Origin: Lactarius indigo
Lineage: Eukaryota; Basidiomycota; Agaricomycetes; Russulales; Russulaceae
Direction: 5' to 3'
DNA length: 64,000 bases
Assembly (NCBI GenBank): GCA_025766275.1
Contig: JAFKAC010000015.1
Span: forward strand, 248,001 to 312,000
Each line of letters opens with the position of its first letter. The stretch's first letter is position 1. The notes under the pieces are model-generated. The model had not been told where the DNA came from and did not search any database. It was given only the letters and a program-made list of their open reading frames with translations. Positions 1-11,012 of this stretch are shown here, one piece after another. A program made the position numbers and the translations under genes.

Positions 1-1385
1 GCGCATGGCGCACGCGCTCGCGGCACCGAGACGGAGCGCGAGCCGACGGAGACGCTTGCGTTTGGGCTCGAGCAGCGCTTGCAGTGTACAGCGTGCGCTG
101 GGGTGAGCTATCGCGTTGACCCGCACGACGTGCTGAGCGTACCTGTGCCCGCACGCGAGACGGGTAAGGATGCGGAGGGTCGGACGACGTATGAGGAGGT
201 GCTGCTTACGCGGTGCGTCGATGAGGTCTTCGGCGCAGAAGGCCTCGAGTACAAGTGTCCGCAATGCAGACGTGACGTCGCGGCGACAAGGTAAGCGCCG
301 AAAAGCCTACGTCTCGTGTTTCGGGCTGATGGTCTACGTAATAGACAAGCGCGCTTCGCGACGTTCCCTGACACGCTCGTTGTCCACGCAAAAAAATTCC
401 AGCTCGTGAACTGGGTACCGACGAAACTCGGTGCGTAGCCCTCCCTGGCAACCCTTCTCATGACTAAACCGACTTTTGGCGCAGACATCCCGATTATCCT
501 CCCAGATGGCGACCTGCTCACCTTCGACCAGCAGCATCTTGGCAGGGGTCTCCAGCCCGATGAGACCGAGCTCCAAGATAATGGGCCCAGTGGTGAGCCG
601 TCTTGACCGCAAGTCTGGTGTCTCCATCCTCACACTTCCGTCGCAGGCGCTTCCGGGGGACTACCCGAGTTCAACCAGGCGGCGCTCTCGCAGCTCGAAG
701 CGATGGGCTTCCCACTAGTCCGATGCCAGAAGGCATTGCTTGCAACCGGAAACAGCGATGCCGAGGCAGCAATGGAGTGGCTCTTTGGGCACATGGAGGA
801 TCCAGGTACCGTACCCCTCCAGAGAAACGCCAAACAGCACTGATAAATATTGCCGGTAGATATCGACGACCCAATAGTGGTACCGAGCGGTGGCTCTGGC
901 AGCGGAGGCGGCGGCGCAGAGCCGAGTGCGGAGCAAGTGAGCATGTTGGCCGACATGGGCTTTTCGCGTGCACAAGCGCGCAAGGCACTGCGCGAGACGG
1001 TGCGTGGCTCCCTGGGTCAAATCTTCACCCAACTCACCCATAATTCCAGAGCGGAGACGCAGAGCGCGCCGTAGAGTGGCTATTCTCGCACCCGGACGAC
1101 ACGGGCGAGGAAGAACAACCACCCCCCGCTAGCAGCAGCGCGGAGGCAGCCAAAACAGCAGCGGTAGTCACGCAGCAACTGCCGGCGCGCTACCGACTGC
1201 GCGCGTTCATCTCACATAAGGGGCCCTCGGTGCATTCGGGCCACTATGTCGCGCATATCCGCACGGAGGCGGGCTGGGTGCTCCTCAATGACGAGAAGGT
1301 CGTCCGTGCTGACCCGGAGAGCGTCCGGGCGCTCAAGGCGCTCGCGTATCTGTATGTCTTCGAGAGGGATTCCATTGTGGGTTGA
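1..1385 (+). CDS. UBP14: UBP14/USP5-type ubiquitin hydrolase, C-terminal part (USP-A)
   Basis: C-terminal 372 residues of a USP-family deubiquitinase of the UBP14/USP5 (isopeptidase T) type, which recycles unanchored polyubiquitin chains. The gene enters from the left edge. I read six exons: 1-290, 345-430, 485-592, 647-805, 860-999 and 1050-1385; the total is 1119 nt and in frame. Seen: two CxxC pairs of the USP finger (about residues 29/32 and 86/89), the FPDTLVVHAKKFQLVNW strand, UBA1 (about 170-212, LEAMGF core), UBA2 (about 217-261, LADMGF core), and the His box SVHSGHYVAHI with catalytic His near 326 followed by LLNDEKV. Two UBA domains inserted before the His box are diagnostic for this subfamily. 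The catalytic Cys box lies outside the window. It is the only undamaged copy here and faces F-box gene F1 tail to tail. Confidence 0.88.
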
Positions 1386-1660
1386 GAAGCGGGAGGTTCG
1401 GAGAGCGCGAGTGGTAGGGTAAGAAGAATGGAATGAGTTGCTGGGGGGGTTCCGTAGTGGAGAAGAACGCAGGATCGTCCTGTAGTGTATAGTGCTATGA
1501 ATGCGAATGATAGGACCACCCCAACTGGACATGTCCGTCTATCTAAGTCCTCCATAAGATTCCCGAGTTCAAAAAGATATACCTGTACGCCGTTCAAAGC
1601 TTTCTATTTAATATGGGGTTGAATCCGACTCCCAGAGGCAAGAATAGCTTTTGGACGCTG
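1386..1660. other. 3' flank of USP-A
   Basis: No gene seen. This stretch holds the 3' flank of USP-A. The segment from about 1465 to 1600 is repeated almost exactly at 5998-6125, downstream of the damaged copy USP-B2, so it belongs to the duplicated unit and probably carries the 3' untranslated region. Confidence 0.6.
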
Positions 1661-2300
1661 AATAGTGCGGTGGTTGCGGACACGACCAGAGATCCGACGA
1701 ACAAAAATAGGTCAACCGAATGCAAGTCGGGTTGAAACACGTGAGCAACCATCTAGTTCGACGACCTCCAAGTCTCCGGACCCCAACGAAGGAATTTCCT
1801 CAGTCACGTAGTACTACGCATCTGCGCGCAACTTCTGGACAGCGCGGAACGGCAGAAGATTTCCGGCCTTCTGAACCTGGAGAGCGCCGGGTCAAGAAAC
1901 CGAAATTGAGAGACGCTGGCCCGCCAATAATACTTTGCCTCGTTTCGTTTTGGACTTTCTGGAGCGGCGCTTGAGATCGACTCTTTGGGGTATCAGTGGG
2001 GTTGGGGTCGTGAAATAAACCAAAGAGAGCCAGCTGAGAGGTGTTGTCGCCGTGAAATGAAACTCAGCAGTGGGGCCCAGGACGACTAAGGACGAGGCTC
2101 GTGCGTTTGTACTCATTAACACATGATTACCGACTCTCATTGAAGTGGCTATCTCGTCGCACTCTATCCCTGCAGTATACCTCATCTCACAAGGGGTGAC
2201 AGGTCCAGCTGCGTTGGCTCGGCCAGGCTTGATGTAGTGAACCTACGGCAAAGATTCAAGATAGCTAAATTGGCATATATGTAGACTAGGGAAAATAGGG
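1661..2300. repeat. Spacer repeat R, copy 1
   Basis: First of at least six long copies of a spacer lying between a plus-strand USP copy and the 3' end of a minus-strand F-box gene. Diagnostic pieces are GTGGTTGCGGACACGA, GAACAAAAATAGGTCAAC, a TTTGCCTCGTTTC segment and a CAGGTCCAGCTGCGTTGGC segment. On the minus strand part of it stays open and resembles protein (SLVYLMTSFPLIPQ-like, then NEAKYIGGPASL-like), but each copy carries stops or indels. It could be a dead small gene or an extended 3' UTR. I do not recognise the family. Confidence 0.6.
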
Positions 2301-2403
2301 TTCGTATACGCATATTGTCGTCTCCTGTTTGCTATGATAGTTAGGTGTTAACAATACCAAGTGCTCGAGGCAGCTCGACAATGGGTACGGTATATACATA
2401 CAC

Positions 2404-3922
2404 CTATTCGCCGGCATCAAGTATTTTGAGTCTTTTGTCGAACTCGTCCTCATTGACAATGGTTACAGGGCGACCCACGTTCTGACGAGCATCGACAAAC
2501 TCCCTTGCAAACTCCCCCATGGATTCCCCCAGCCCGTACCTGGGGCAAAGAAATTCAAGGGCTGGCAACACTTTGGCAACCCCGTCCCCAGTGACATCGT
2601 TGAGTGCAAGATGAACTTCCCATGAAGCAGTGTCCTGTATACTCAGTGCCTTCACAGAGGTGAATGGGCGAAAAAGTGCCAGCCATGGGACGTGAAAACA
2701 TGTGTCCTCAAAATCCGCAGTGATGAAGAGACGGCCCACATTGGAGAGCATAGCAGAAAAGTGGCTGGCCACCTGGCCTATCGCTTCTTGCGGGACGGAA
2801 AAAAAAAGGGATGACCGAGAGCGATAAGAAAGTTCGATGGCGATGACATCGTCGGGCATGAGGAATATGTCTGCCTGGATCAACTGAGATAACTTGAAAT
2901 TTTCTGAACGATTTAAGAACTTGGAGAGCTGGGGGGCTTGAAAATCGGTGATTTCCTGCTCTAGGTATTCTATCCGTAAGTCGTCGAGCCGGGGAGCGTC
3001 GATCTGTGCCACAAAATCCTCGAAATACTTGAAAAGACCCTTAAAGTGAAATCTGGTAAGAGCGGGAAGGATATTCCGTGTAGTGGGAATCGGGTGCATT
3101 CGATCAGGATAGGTCATCCTCGATTTGGATTCGAAGGTGAAATACTCGAGCTTGGGCAACGTGCCCAGACTTGCAGCCATCGCCTTGGGGGGAATATAAC
3201 CAGCTGGGGGTATATCGCAAAGACCCAATTCGACAAGGTCATGGGCCGACAAAAGAAGAGTTGGTGCTGCCGGAAAGGGAATGCCGGATATGTGGATTGT
3301 CTGTAAACGTGGAGCAAATCCACCAAGGAATGTATCGGGAAGGGCCGACAACGTGTTCTCAAAAGTCCCATCGGTAAGTGCGAGCCGAAGATGGGTCAAT
3401 GCCGGAAATGGCTCCTGCATCGTCGTAACCAGCCTTTCAAATACTGTGTACGGCACTCCAAGATCAACGACTCGCACACGATCGCGGTTCTCCAGTGCTG
3501 CCAAAAGATTGTCTTGATCATGGCGCTGGAGATCATAATAATGATTCCAGTAGGAAATGAAGATGGGAAAGGTCGGAAGATTGCCTAGTTTTCTCTCGAC
3601 AAGAGTCCTGGGAGTGCAGAGAAGTTCCAGACAGAGACGGCGTGACGATGCAAACATGATGTGTCTCCAAGTTCGGCAAACATGCGCCAGTCTCTGCCAT
3701 TTCCACGGGGGACACCAGGGGCTGTTCCCCACTGGCGGAGTAGGATGGACAACTTCGTCCGCCCGACAAAGGCTGAATATTTCTACAAGGACGTTGTCTG
3801 GGAGTGTGCTGATCGTCGTTGCAGATCTGGTTGAATATCAGCAGTAGACGTCCAGTCAATCAGTCTATCCATATGGTAAACGAGGGAAGACACCGGCAAT
3901 AGACACACCTGTATGAGTTCAT
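2404..3922 (-). CDS. F-box-like protein F1
   Basis: Member of a large agaricomycete F-box family, presumably a substrate adaptor of an SCF ubiquitin ligase. Exons are 3909-3922 (14 nt, MNSYR-type start) and 2404-3826, separated by an 82-nt GTGTGT...CAG intron, giving 478 aa. The F-box-like domain covers about residues 5-60 (TLPDNVLVEIF, then WKWQRLAHVCRTWRHIMFAS). The body is leucine-rich, with PALTHLRL and LPDTFLGG(F/S)AP(R/S)LQTI motifs of degenerate LRR type, and ends with FVDARQNVGRPVTIVNEDEF. The single-exon reading would start only at 3732 and lose the F-box. The short exon is conserved in all copies that include this end, which is why I chose it. It converges on USP-A. A TTACGTCA motif lies 169 bp upstream. 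Confidence 0.8.
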
Positions 3923-4022
3923 TGATAAAGTGAACTTCGACTATGGGACGGAGAACTTGAAGTAAGAGTTGATATGGCCTCTATGAGTTGTAGTATGGCA
4001 GGGAATCTGTTATTGGCCTAGG

Positions 4023-4040
4023 CCTAGCGAGCGAGCGAGC
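4023..4040. repeat. Short GCGA tandem repeat
   Basis: A few GCGA units in the F1 upstream region. A simple microsatellite, not found in the other F-box upstream regions. Confidence 0.6.
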
Positions 4041-4090
4041 GGCAGAGTGATGTGCAACGTCAATGCAACGTCGTTCAAGTTCAAATGCGA

Positions 4091-4098
4091 TTACGTCA
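4091..4098 (-). promoter_or_regulatory. Conserved TGACGTAA motif upstream of F1
   Basis: TTACGTCA on the plus strand, inside the longer conserved string GATTACGTCAGAGAC, 169 bp upstream of the F1 start. The same string recurs upstream of F2, F5, F6 and F7. It matches the ATF/CREB-type bZIP site; regulation by such a factor is inference. Confidence 0.5.
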
Positions 4099-4284
4099 GA
4101 GACTTGAACGTTATTGTATTATATAATCGTAATATTACTGCAGTTAAACGGTTATCTATGAATAATATTGCGCAGATAGGAGCAACATACGCTCTACTCC
4201 AGAACTCCCACTCACTCGCGTCCCTCATATATTCGACTATCTGCTGCGCTGTACCTCTACGACACACTCCTGGAACTCCTTCTC

Positions 4285-4432
4285 CTCCTCAATAACTGCG
4301 GGAAATGTCCAACTGCTCCGTGGATTCGACAGCTTGTTCTCTAAGCAAAGCAACTTGAGGGTCAACAACGCATAGGTGGCCCGTCCCCAGTGACATTTTT
4401 GGGTGCAAGGGGACGTGCCACTTAGCGCGCCA
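4285..4432 (-). pseudogene. F-box C-terminal relic abutting USP-B1
   Basis: About 150 bp matching the last exon end of the F-box genes (the segments encoding the LPALE-LCLE and AARQN regions) but full of frame breaks. It runs directly into the start of USP fragment B1. The same relic-to-USP junction occurs near 10375, so the junction pre-dates the duplication. Confidence 0.6.
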
Positions 4433-5180
4433 CGAGCTTGACCATGAGCACATCATCTTGCGCCTATCCAACTTTGGAATCGTGCAGACGCATAAAAAAA
4501 CGGAAAAGTCCTTGACCGGTGCTTCAGCGACGCCGCCACCGGTCTTCCGTAAGGGCGTACGACCCACGATGTTCAAGGCGCTTGTCTGCAGCAATTCCAA
4601 GTTTGCGACGGCACGTTAGCTGGACATCGAGGAGTTCCTCACGCACCTGATTACCGCCCTCCAGTGCCATGTGCACGGAGCGCGCGTTCGTGACACCGAA
4701 GCGGAGCGTCGCATCGAGCCACACGACGTGCTGAGGACCTGTGCCCGCGCGCGAGACGGATAAGGATGGGGAGGGTCAGGCTACGTACGATGAGCATAAA
4801 GTCCCGCTTACGCGGTGCGTTGATCACGTCTTTGGCGCTGAAGCTGAAGGCCTCAAATATAAGTGTCCGCGGTGCAGGCGTGAGGTCGCGGCAACAAGGT
4901 AGGCGCCGAAATGCTTGAGGCCGATGGTGCACGTGATAGAGAGGTGCGTTTGGCGACAATATACGCTCGTCATCCACGCAAAAACTTCCAGCTCGTGAAC
5001 TGGGTACCCACGAAGCTCGGTGCGTGGCCTTCTCTAGCAGCCACCCACTACTAAAACAGACTTGCGCAGACATCCCGATCGTCTTCTCAGATCGAGACGC
5101 ACTCACCTTCGGCCAGTAGCATGTCGGGAGGGGTCCTCAGCTTGGCGAAACTGAGCTCCAAGACAACAGGATATTCGTCG
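4433..5180 (+). pseudogene. Broken UBP14/USP5 copy B1
   Basis: Fragments of the same gene as USP-A, in order: a core segment (LRLSNFGIVQ), a piece of the catalytic domain with EEFLTHLITALQ, the CxxC finger region with several stops and indels, the KNFQLVNWVPTKL strand, and the following exon to about 5175. Intron borders homologous to USP-A are visible (GTGCGTGGCC...GCGCAG). The UBA and His-box parts are missing because copy B2 starts here. Not functional as read. Confidence 0.7.
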
Positions 5181-6000
5181 CGCACCGCTCTCCAGCGCCA
5201 TGCGCATGGTGCGCGCGCAGGCAGCACCGAAGCGGAGCACGAGCCGATAGAGACGCTCGTGTTTGTGCTCGAGAAGCGCCTGCTGTGCGCCGCCTGCATT
5301 GGAGTGAGCTATCGCATGATGCGGGAGTGACATCGCACGGACAAGGTAAGCGCAGAAAAACCCCTTTTGTTTTTCTGGATGACGAGGTGCGTGTAATAGA
5401 CAGGCGCGTTTCGCGACGTTCCCTGACACGCTCGTCGTCCGTGCAAAAAATCTCAACTTTTGAACTGGGTGCCTACGAAACTCGGTCCGTGGCCCTCCGA
5501 CCAAACCGACTTTTGGCGCAGACATCCCGATCGTCCCCCCATATGGCGACGTGCTCACCCTCGACCAGGAGCATCTTGGCAGGAGTCTCCAACCCGGCGA
5601 GACCAAGCTCCAAGATAATGGCCCTAGCGGTGAGCCACCTTGACCTCAAGTCTAATGTCTCCATCCTCACACTTCCGTCGCAGGCGCTTCTGGCGGGCTA
5701 CCTGAGTTCAACCAGGCGGCGCTCTCGCGGCTCGAAGCGATGGGCTTCCCGCTAGTCCGATGCCAGAAGGCATTGCTCGCAACCGGAAACAGCGATGCCG
5801 GGGCGGCAATGGAGTGGCTCTTTGGGCACATGGAGGATCCAGGTACCGTACCCCTCCAGAGAAACGCCAAACAGCACTGATAAATCTTGCCGGTAGATAT
5901 CGACGACTCAATAGTGGTGCCGAGCGGTGGCTCCGGCGGCGGCGCAGAGTCGAGCGCGGAGCAAGTGGGCATGCTGGCCGATATGGGATTTTTGCGCAGG
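5181..6000 (+). pseudogene. Broken UBP14/USP5 copy B2 with internal deletion
   Basis: Begins in the ALQRHAHGARAG segment of the catalytic domain, passes through the finger region (EPIETLVFVLEKRLL) and most exons of USP-A including UBA1 (LSRLEAMGFPLVRCQ) and part of UBA2 (MLADMGF). It then jumps at about 5995 to sequence equal to USP-A positions from about 1467, deleting the rest of UBA2 and the whole His-box exon. Frame breaks are also present in the KNLNF region. Not functional as read. Confidence 0.75.
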
Positions 6001-6199
6001 ATCGTCCTGTAGTGTATAGTTCTATGAGCGCGAATGATAGGATCACCCCAACTGGACATGTCCGTCTATCCAAGCCCTCTATAAGATTCCCGAGTTCAAA
6101 CTTGAAGAGACACCTGCACATCGTTAAATGAGTCGTAATTTGCGTTTTCTACTGTATCACGGGGTTGAATCCCGGAAGCAACAATTAAAGCTTTTGAGT
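6001..6199. other. 3' flank of USP-B2
   Basis: Near-copy of the USP-A 3' flank (compare 1467-1600). No gene seen. Confidence 0.6.
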
Positions 6200-6550
6200 G
6201 TAGTGGTTGCAGACACGAATCACACGACCCAGCAAACAAAAATAGGTCAACTGAGTGCAAGGTGGAATAGAAACACAGACACGTTTCTCACGAGCCATCT
6301 GTCTGTTCGGTGACATCTCCAGGAACCAGCCGAGAAGTCTCCGCGGTCACGTAGTACGCATCTACGCGCAACGTCTGCGCAGCTGTGGGTCGGCAGAATA
6401 ATTCTAGCGGAGACCCGGATGCTGGCCCGCCAACGTATTTTTACTTCGTTACTTTTTGAACTCTGTGGAGTGGCGCTTGAAAACGACTCTTTTGGGGGTA
6501 TCAACGGGAATGAGGTCATGAGATACACCAGAGAGAGCCAGCTGAGAGTT
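6200..6550. repeat. Spacer repeat R, copy 2 (3' truncated)
   Basis: Starts with the GTGGTTGC and CAAACAAAAATAGG landmarks of R and follows copy 1 until the ATGAGATACACCAGAGAGAG segment. It then fuses without spacer to USP copy C in the FQFVDWIPTKL exon. The F-box 3' end that normally follows R is absent. Confidence 0.6.
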
Positions 6551-7428
6551 GCGGTCCGTCGCCCAGGCCAAAAAAAATTCCAGTTCGTGGATTGGATACC
6601 CACGAAACTCGGTGCGTGGCCCGGGTCCTCCCTGGTACCCTTCCGTGACTAAAACTGACTTGCGCAGACGTCCCCGATCATTGATGGAGGTGTACTCACC
6701 TTCGACCAGCACCATCTCAAGTTGGCAGGGTCACCATCCCGAAGAGACCGAGCTCCGAGACAACGCGTCTGGTGGCGAGCCATATTGACCTCAAGTCTGA
6801 GGTCTCCACACACGCCTCGCATGTGCTCCTGGCGGGGTAACCGAGTTCAACCAGGCGGCTCTCTCGCAACTCGAAGCTATGAGCTTGCCGTCGGTCGGAT
6901 GCTGAAAGGGGTTGCTTGCGATGGGAAACAGAGATCCAGAGGCGGTTATGGAATGGCTTTTCGCGCACACGGAGGACCCAGGTACCTCTTTCGCCGACGC
7001 GAAATGCCAACGGGACTGTGACAAACCGCGTTGGTAGATACCGACGGCCCGATCCTGGCGCCGGCGGAGGTGGTCCAGAGCCGAGTGCAGAACAAGTACG
7101 CATGTTGGCCGACGTGGGCTTTTCGCGCGTACAAGCGCTCAAGGCGCGGCGCGGGACGGTGCGTGCCCCCCACACACCCCCAGGTCGAGAAGAAAAACCG
7201 CTCCCCGCCAGCAGCAGCGGTGGAACAGCTGCAGTAGTTGCCGGTGCGCTATCGCTTGCACACGTTCGTTTTGTCTCGTACGAGGTGCTCTCGGTGCATT
7301 CGGGTCATTATGTCATGCATATTCTTACGGAGGCTGGATGGATACTCTTCAATGACGAGAAGGTCGTCCTCACGCTCAAGGCGCTCACGTGTCTGTACGT
7401 CTTTGAAAGGGATCCCATTGTGGGTTGA
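6551..7428 (+). pseudogene. Broken UBP14/USP5 copy C
   Basis: Starts inside the FQFVDWIPTKL exon, so it lacks the catalytic Cys, the finger region and any start. Later exons are recognisable: TFDQHHL, the UBA1 remnant (LEAMSL), the UBA2 remnant (MLADVGF), and a His-box exon with VLSVHSGHYVMHILTEAGWILFNDEKVV ending at the same VG-stop as USP-A. UBA1 and the UBA2-to-His-box link contain frameshifts. The last exon is open and well conserved, which points to a young duplication. Confidence 0.75.
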
Positions 7429-7599
7429 GAAGCGGGAGTTTAGAAGTCCCTGATAGAGATGGTAAGAAGAATGGAATGAGTTGCTGGGGCTCCGTAGTAG
7501 AGAAGCACGCGGGATTACTTGTACAGTGTAGTGCTATAACGTGAGTGGTACGCCCACCGTAACTAAACAACTAGTGCATAGTTTGCAGTATATCTTGCG
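7429..7599. other. 3' flank of USP-C
   Basis: Diverged copy of the USP-A 3' flank. No gene seen. Confidence 0.5.
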
Positions 7600-8225
7600 C
7601 TACATAGTGCAGTGGTTGCGGATACGAGTCACGCGATCCGGCAAACAAAAATAGGTCAACCGAGTACAAGGTAGGCTAGAACATGTTTCTCACGAACCAT
7701 CTGGTCGGCGACTTCTTCGGGAACCAGCAGAGAAATCTCAGCAGTCACATAGTACGCATCTACGCGCAATGCCTGTGCAGCTGTGAGAGTTCTGGCTTTC
7801 TGAACTCGGAAGTTGAGCGGGGCAAGAAATGTGAGGGACGCCGGCCCGCCAATGTACTTTGCCTCGTTTCCTTTGAACATTGTAGAGTAGCGCTTGAGAA
7901 CAACTCTTTGAGGCACCAACGTGAATGAGGTCATGAGGTACACGAGAGAGAGGCAGCCGAGAAATGTAGTTGGTCGTGAAACTCGGCAGCCTGAGGGCGA
8001 GACGAGGCCCATGTGTTTGTACTCACCAACATTAGTACCAACTCTCGTCGATCGGCCACTTTGTCACTCTTCATCTTCGGCGGCAGATCCAGCCTCGTTG
8101 ACTAGGTCGGGCTTAATATAGTGACCCCCCCGGTAAAGATTTGATTTGGTACATGAGTAGACATAGGTTCGTAGTATACGCGCGTTGTCATCTCCTACTT
8201 GCTATGATAGTTAGACATTGACAGT
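7600..8225. repeat. Spacer repeat R, copy 3 (best open copy)
   Basis: Full-length R. On the minus strand 7656-8012 is open for 118 codons and includes SLVYLMTSFTLVPQRVVLK, FKGNEAKYIGGPASLTF and LTAAQALRVDAYYVTAEISL. A possible intron (GTGAGT...CTCAG, about 37 nt) would join it to a short upstream exon near 8030-8080. Other copies break this frame at different points. It may be the least decayed copy of an unrecognised small gene. Confidence 0.5.
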
Positions 8226-8263
8226 ACCAAGTACTAGACAATGGGTACGGTATATACATACAC

Positions 8264-9752
8264 CTATTCGCTGATATCGAGGATATTGAGTCTTTCCTCG
8301 AACTCTTCCTCGCCGACAACAGTTACAGGGCGACCTACGTTCTGGCGAGCAGTGACAAACTCCCTTGCAAACTCCTTCATGGATTCCGCCGGCTCGTCCT
8401 TTCCAGTGAGGCAAAGCAACTCAAGGGCGGGAAACACTTCGGCAGCCCTGTCCCCAGTGACGCCATTGAGTGCGAGATGAACGACCCGTGAAACAACATC
8501 GTGTACACTCAGTGCCTTCACAGAGGTGAATGGCGGGAAGAGTTCCAGCCATCGGATTTCGTCACCGACATCCTCAGAATTGGGATCCGAAGCGATGAAG
8601 AGGCGGTCCACATTAGAGAGCAAAGCAGAAATTTGGCTGAGCACTTGGCCTATCGCTTCTTGCTGGATAGAAAGACAAAACGACGGCTGAGAAGGATTAT
8701 CGATTTCGATGGCGATGGCATCGAAGGGCACGATGGATATGTTTGCGCGGATAAACCGAGATGAGTTGGATTTTTCTGAGCGATTTAAGAACTCGCAGAG
8801 TTGGGGGATTTGAAAATCGGTGACTTCCAGGTCCACGTATTCTATTCGCAAGCAGTCGAGCTGGGGAACGTCGATCTGCACCACGAAATCCTCAAAATAC
8901 TCGAAACGCCCCATGAAGTGAAATCTAGTAAGAGCGGGAAGGACAGTTCGCGTGATGGGAAGCAGGCGCATTCGTTCAGGATAGGGTACTTGACGTTGGA
9001 ATTTGAAGGTGAGATGCCTGAGCTTGGGCAACGTACCCAGACTTGCGACCATCGCCTTGGGGGGAATATAACCGCCTAGGGGTATATGGCAAAGTTCCAC
9101 TTCGACAAGGTCATGGGCCGACGAAAGAAAAGTCGGTGCTGCTGGAAAGGGAATGCTGTATATGTGTATTGTCTGTAAACGTGGGGCAAATCCACCGAGG
9201 AATGTATCGGGAAGGGCCGGCGGTACGGTCCCAAAAGTATCACAGGTAAGTAGGAACTGAAGGTGGGCCAATGCCGGAAATGGTTCCTGCATCACCGTGG
9301 CCAGCCTCTCAAATAGTGTGTGTGACACTCTAAGATTAATGACTTGCACACGATCGCGGTTCTCCAGTGCTGCGAAAAGGTTGTGTTCCTCAACACCCAG
9401 GAGAATGTAGGAAATGACAATAGGAAAGGTTGGAAGATAGCCTAGTGTTTTCTTGACAGGAGTCCTGTGGGTGCAGAGAAGCTCCAGACGGAGATGGCGT
9501 GATGATGCAAACATGACGTGTCTCCATGTTCGGCACACATGCGCCAGCCTCTTCCATTCCCATGGGAAATAGTACCGGGCACCATGGACAACTTCACCCA
9601 TTCGACAATGGGTGAATATTTCCACAAGGACATTGTCTGGCAGTGCGCCGATTGTTGTCGCGGGTCTGATTAAAGATTAGCCCAGTCAATCAGACTATCA
9701 ATATGGTAAAGGAAGGAAGACACAAGCAATAGACACACCTGTGTGAGCTCAT
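8264..9752 (-). CDS. F-box-like protein F2
   Basis: Paralogue of F1. Exons are 9739-9752 (MSSHR start) and 8264-9665, giving 471 aa. The F-box-like segment reads TTIGALPDNVLVEIF then WEWKRLAHVCRTWRHVMFAS; the degenerate leucine-rich body and the tail FVTARQNVGRPVTVVGEEEFEERL are complete. Without the 14-nt exon no ATG precedes the F-box, because the upstream in-frame sequence has a stop inside the 73-nt intron. A TTACGTCA motif stands 99 bp upstream. It converges with USP-C across repeat R copy 3. Confidence 0.8.
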
Positions 9753-9850
9753 TGATTGGACTATGGGATGGAAAACTTGAGGCGTGAGGGTTCTTATGGC
9801 CCAATGGCAGCAGAATGACAAAGTACAACGTTCAAACTCAACAAATGTGA

Positions 9851-9858
9851 TTACGTCA
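9851..9858 (-). promoter_or_regulatory. Conserved TGACGTAA motif upstream of F2
   Basis: TTACGTCA within GATTACGTCAGAGACCG, 99 bp upstream of the F2 start; same context as the motif upstream of F1, F5 and F7. Confidence 0.5.
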
Positions 9859-10164
9859 GAGACCGTTTCGGGGAGGAGTCCGCAAGCCTGAGCGCTCAAA
9901 CCCTTGCCTTGCTCGCGGCTTTGCGCAAGCCACATGGGAGTCTTGATGTAAGTTCTTGTGTGAGTTTGTGGTCCTGAGGCCCTTTATATTCCCAATATAC
10001 GCCCCCAGTAAAGTTCAGGACCGAACGTTATTACAATGATTCAAGATTACACTCAGGCCAAGACTCAGGCTTGAGATTACACTGGCAACAAGGATTACAA
10101 GTCTATTAGTATCTATAACTAAGTTGTGTACATTAGGTCTCGTATGCGTGTATTATACGGGGTG
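9859..10164. other. Unassigned stretch upstream of F2
   Basis: No gene seen. It carries several short GATTACA-like repeats (about 10045-10110) and is not shared with the other F-box units. It could be a remnant of an inserted element, for example an LTR end, but I see no paired termini. Confidence 0.35.
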
Positions 10165-10376
10165 CACATATTTTCTCACATCGAGCGTGTTGAGGCTTTC
10201 CAGGAACTCCTCTTCGTTGATGACGGCCACAGGGAAACCCACGGGCAGGTTCTGGCGAGAAGCGACCAACTTCTCCGCAGACTCGTTCTCTAGGCAACGC
10301 GACTTGAGGGTCGGCAACATTTCGACGACCCTGTCCCTGGTGCCCCCTTTGAGTGCAAGAAGGACGTGCCACGAGC
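10165..10376 (-). pseudogene. F-box C-terminal relic abutting USP-D
   Basis: On the minus strand it encodes a recognisable F-box tail (LLALKGGTRDRVVEMLPTL, then AVINEEEFLESLNTLDV), about 70 residues, with no upstream part. It abuts the USP-D fragment at the same point as the relic at 4285-4432 abuts B1. An inverted copy of this relic lies at 14200-14400. Confidence 0.65.
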
Positions 10377-11012
10377 GGATCGACACTGAGCTCGTAGTAC
10401 TGCACCTGTCCCACCTTGGCATCGTGCAGACGTAGAAACAAATGGAAAAGTCCACGGCCGATACCGAGATGATGCCCCCGCTGGTCTTTTAGAATGGCGT
10501 GCGGCCCGTGATGCCCAAGGTGCTCGACGGACGTGGCCACGCCGAGTTCACGATGATGCGCCCGCAGGACGCCGAGGAATTCCTCATGCACCTACTCACC
10601 GCCCTCCGGCGCCATGTGCACCGTGTGCACTGGAGCGAGCTACCGCGTCGACGCGCACGACGTGCTGAGCGTGCCTATGCTCACGTGCGAGGTAGGTACT
10701 CACGCACAATCGCAGAGCGTGCCATCGAGTGACTATTATCGCATCTAGAATACACGGGTAAGGATGAAAAACCGCTCCCGCTAGCAGCGCGAAGGTAGCC
10801 GCAGCCGTGGTGGTGCCGCAGCAGTTGCCGCTGCGCTACCGCCTACGCACATTCGTCACGCACAAGGGGGCCTCGGTGCATTCGGGCCACTACGTCGCGC
10901 ATATCTGCACAGAGGCAGGTGGGTGCCCTTCAACTACGAGAAGGTCGTCCACACCGACCCGGAGAGCGTCTACGCGCTCAAGCCACTTGTGTATCTGTGT
11001 GTCTTGAGGGCG
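10377..11012 (+). pseudogene. Broken UBP14/USP5 copy D
   Basis: Begins with the core segment HLSHLGIVQ, continues to a catalytic-domain piece (MRPQDAEEFLMHLLTALRRH) and the start of the finger region. It then jumps near 10695-10715 to the exon following UBA2 and ends in a His-box exon (GASVHSGHYVAHICTEAGG, then a frameshift in the NDEKV segment). Most of the finger region and both UBA domains are missing. Not functional as read. Confidence 0.7.
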
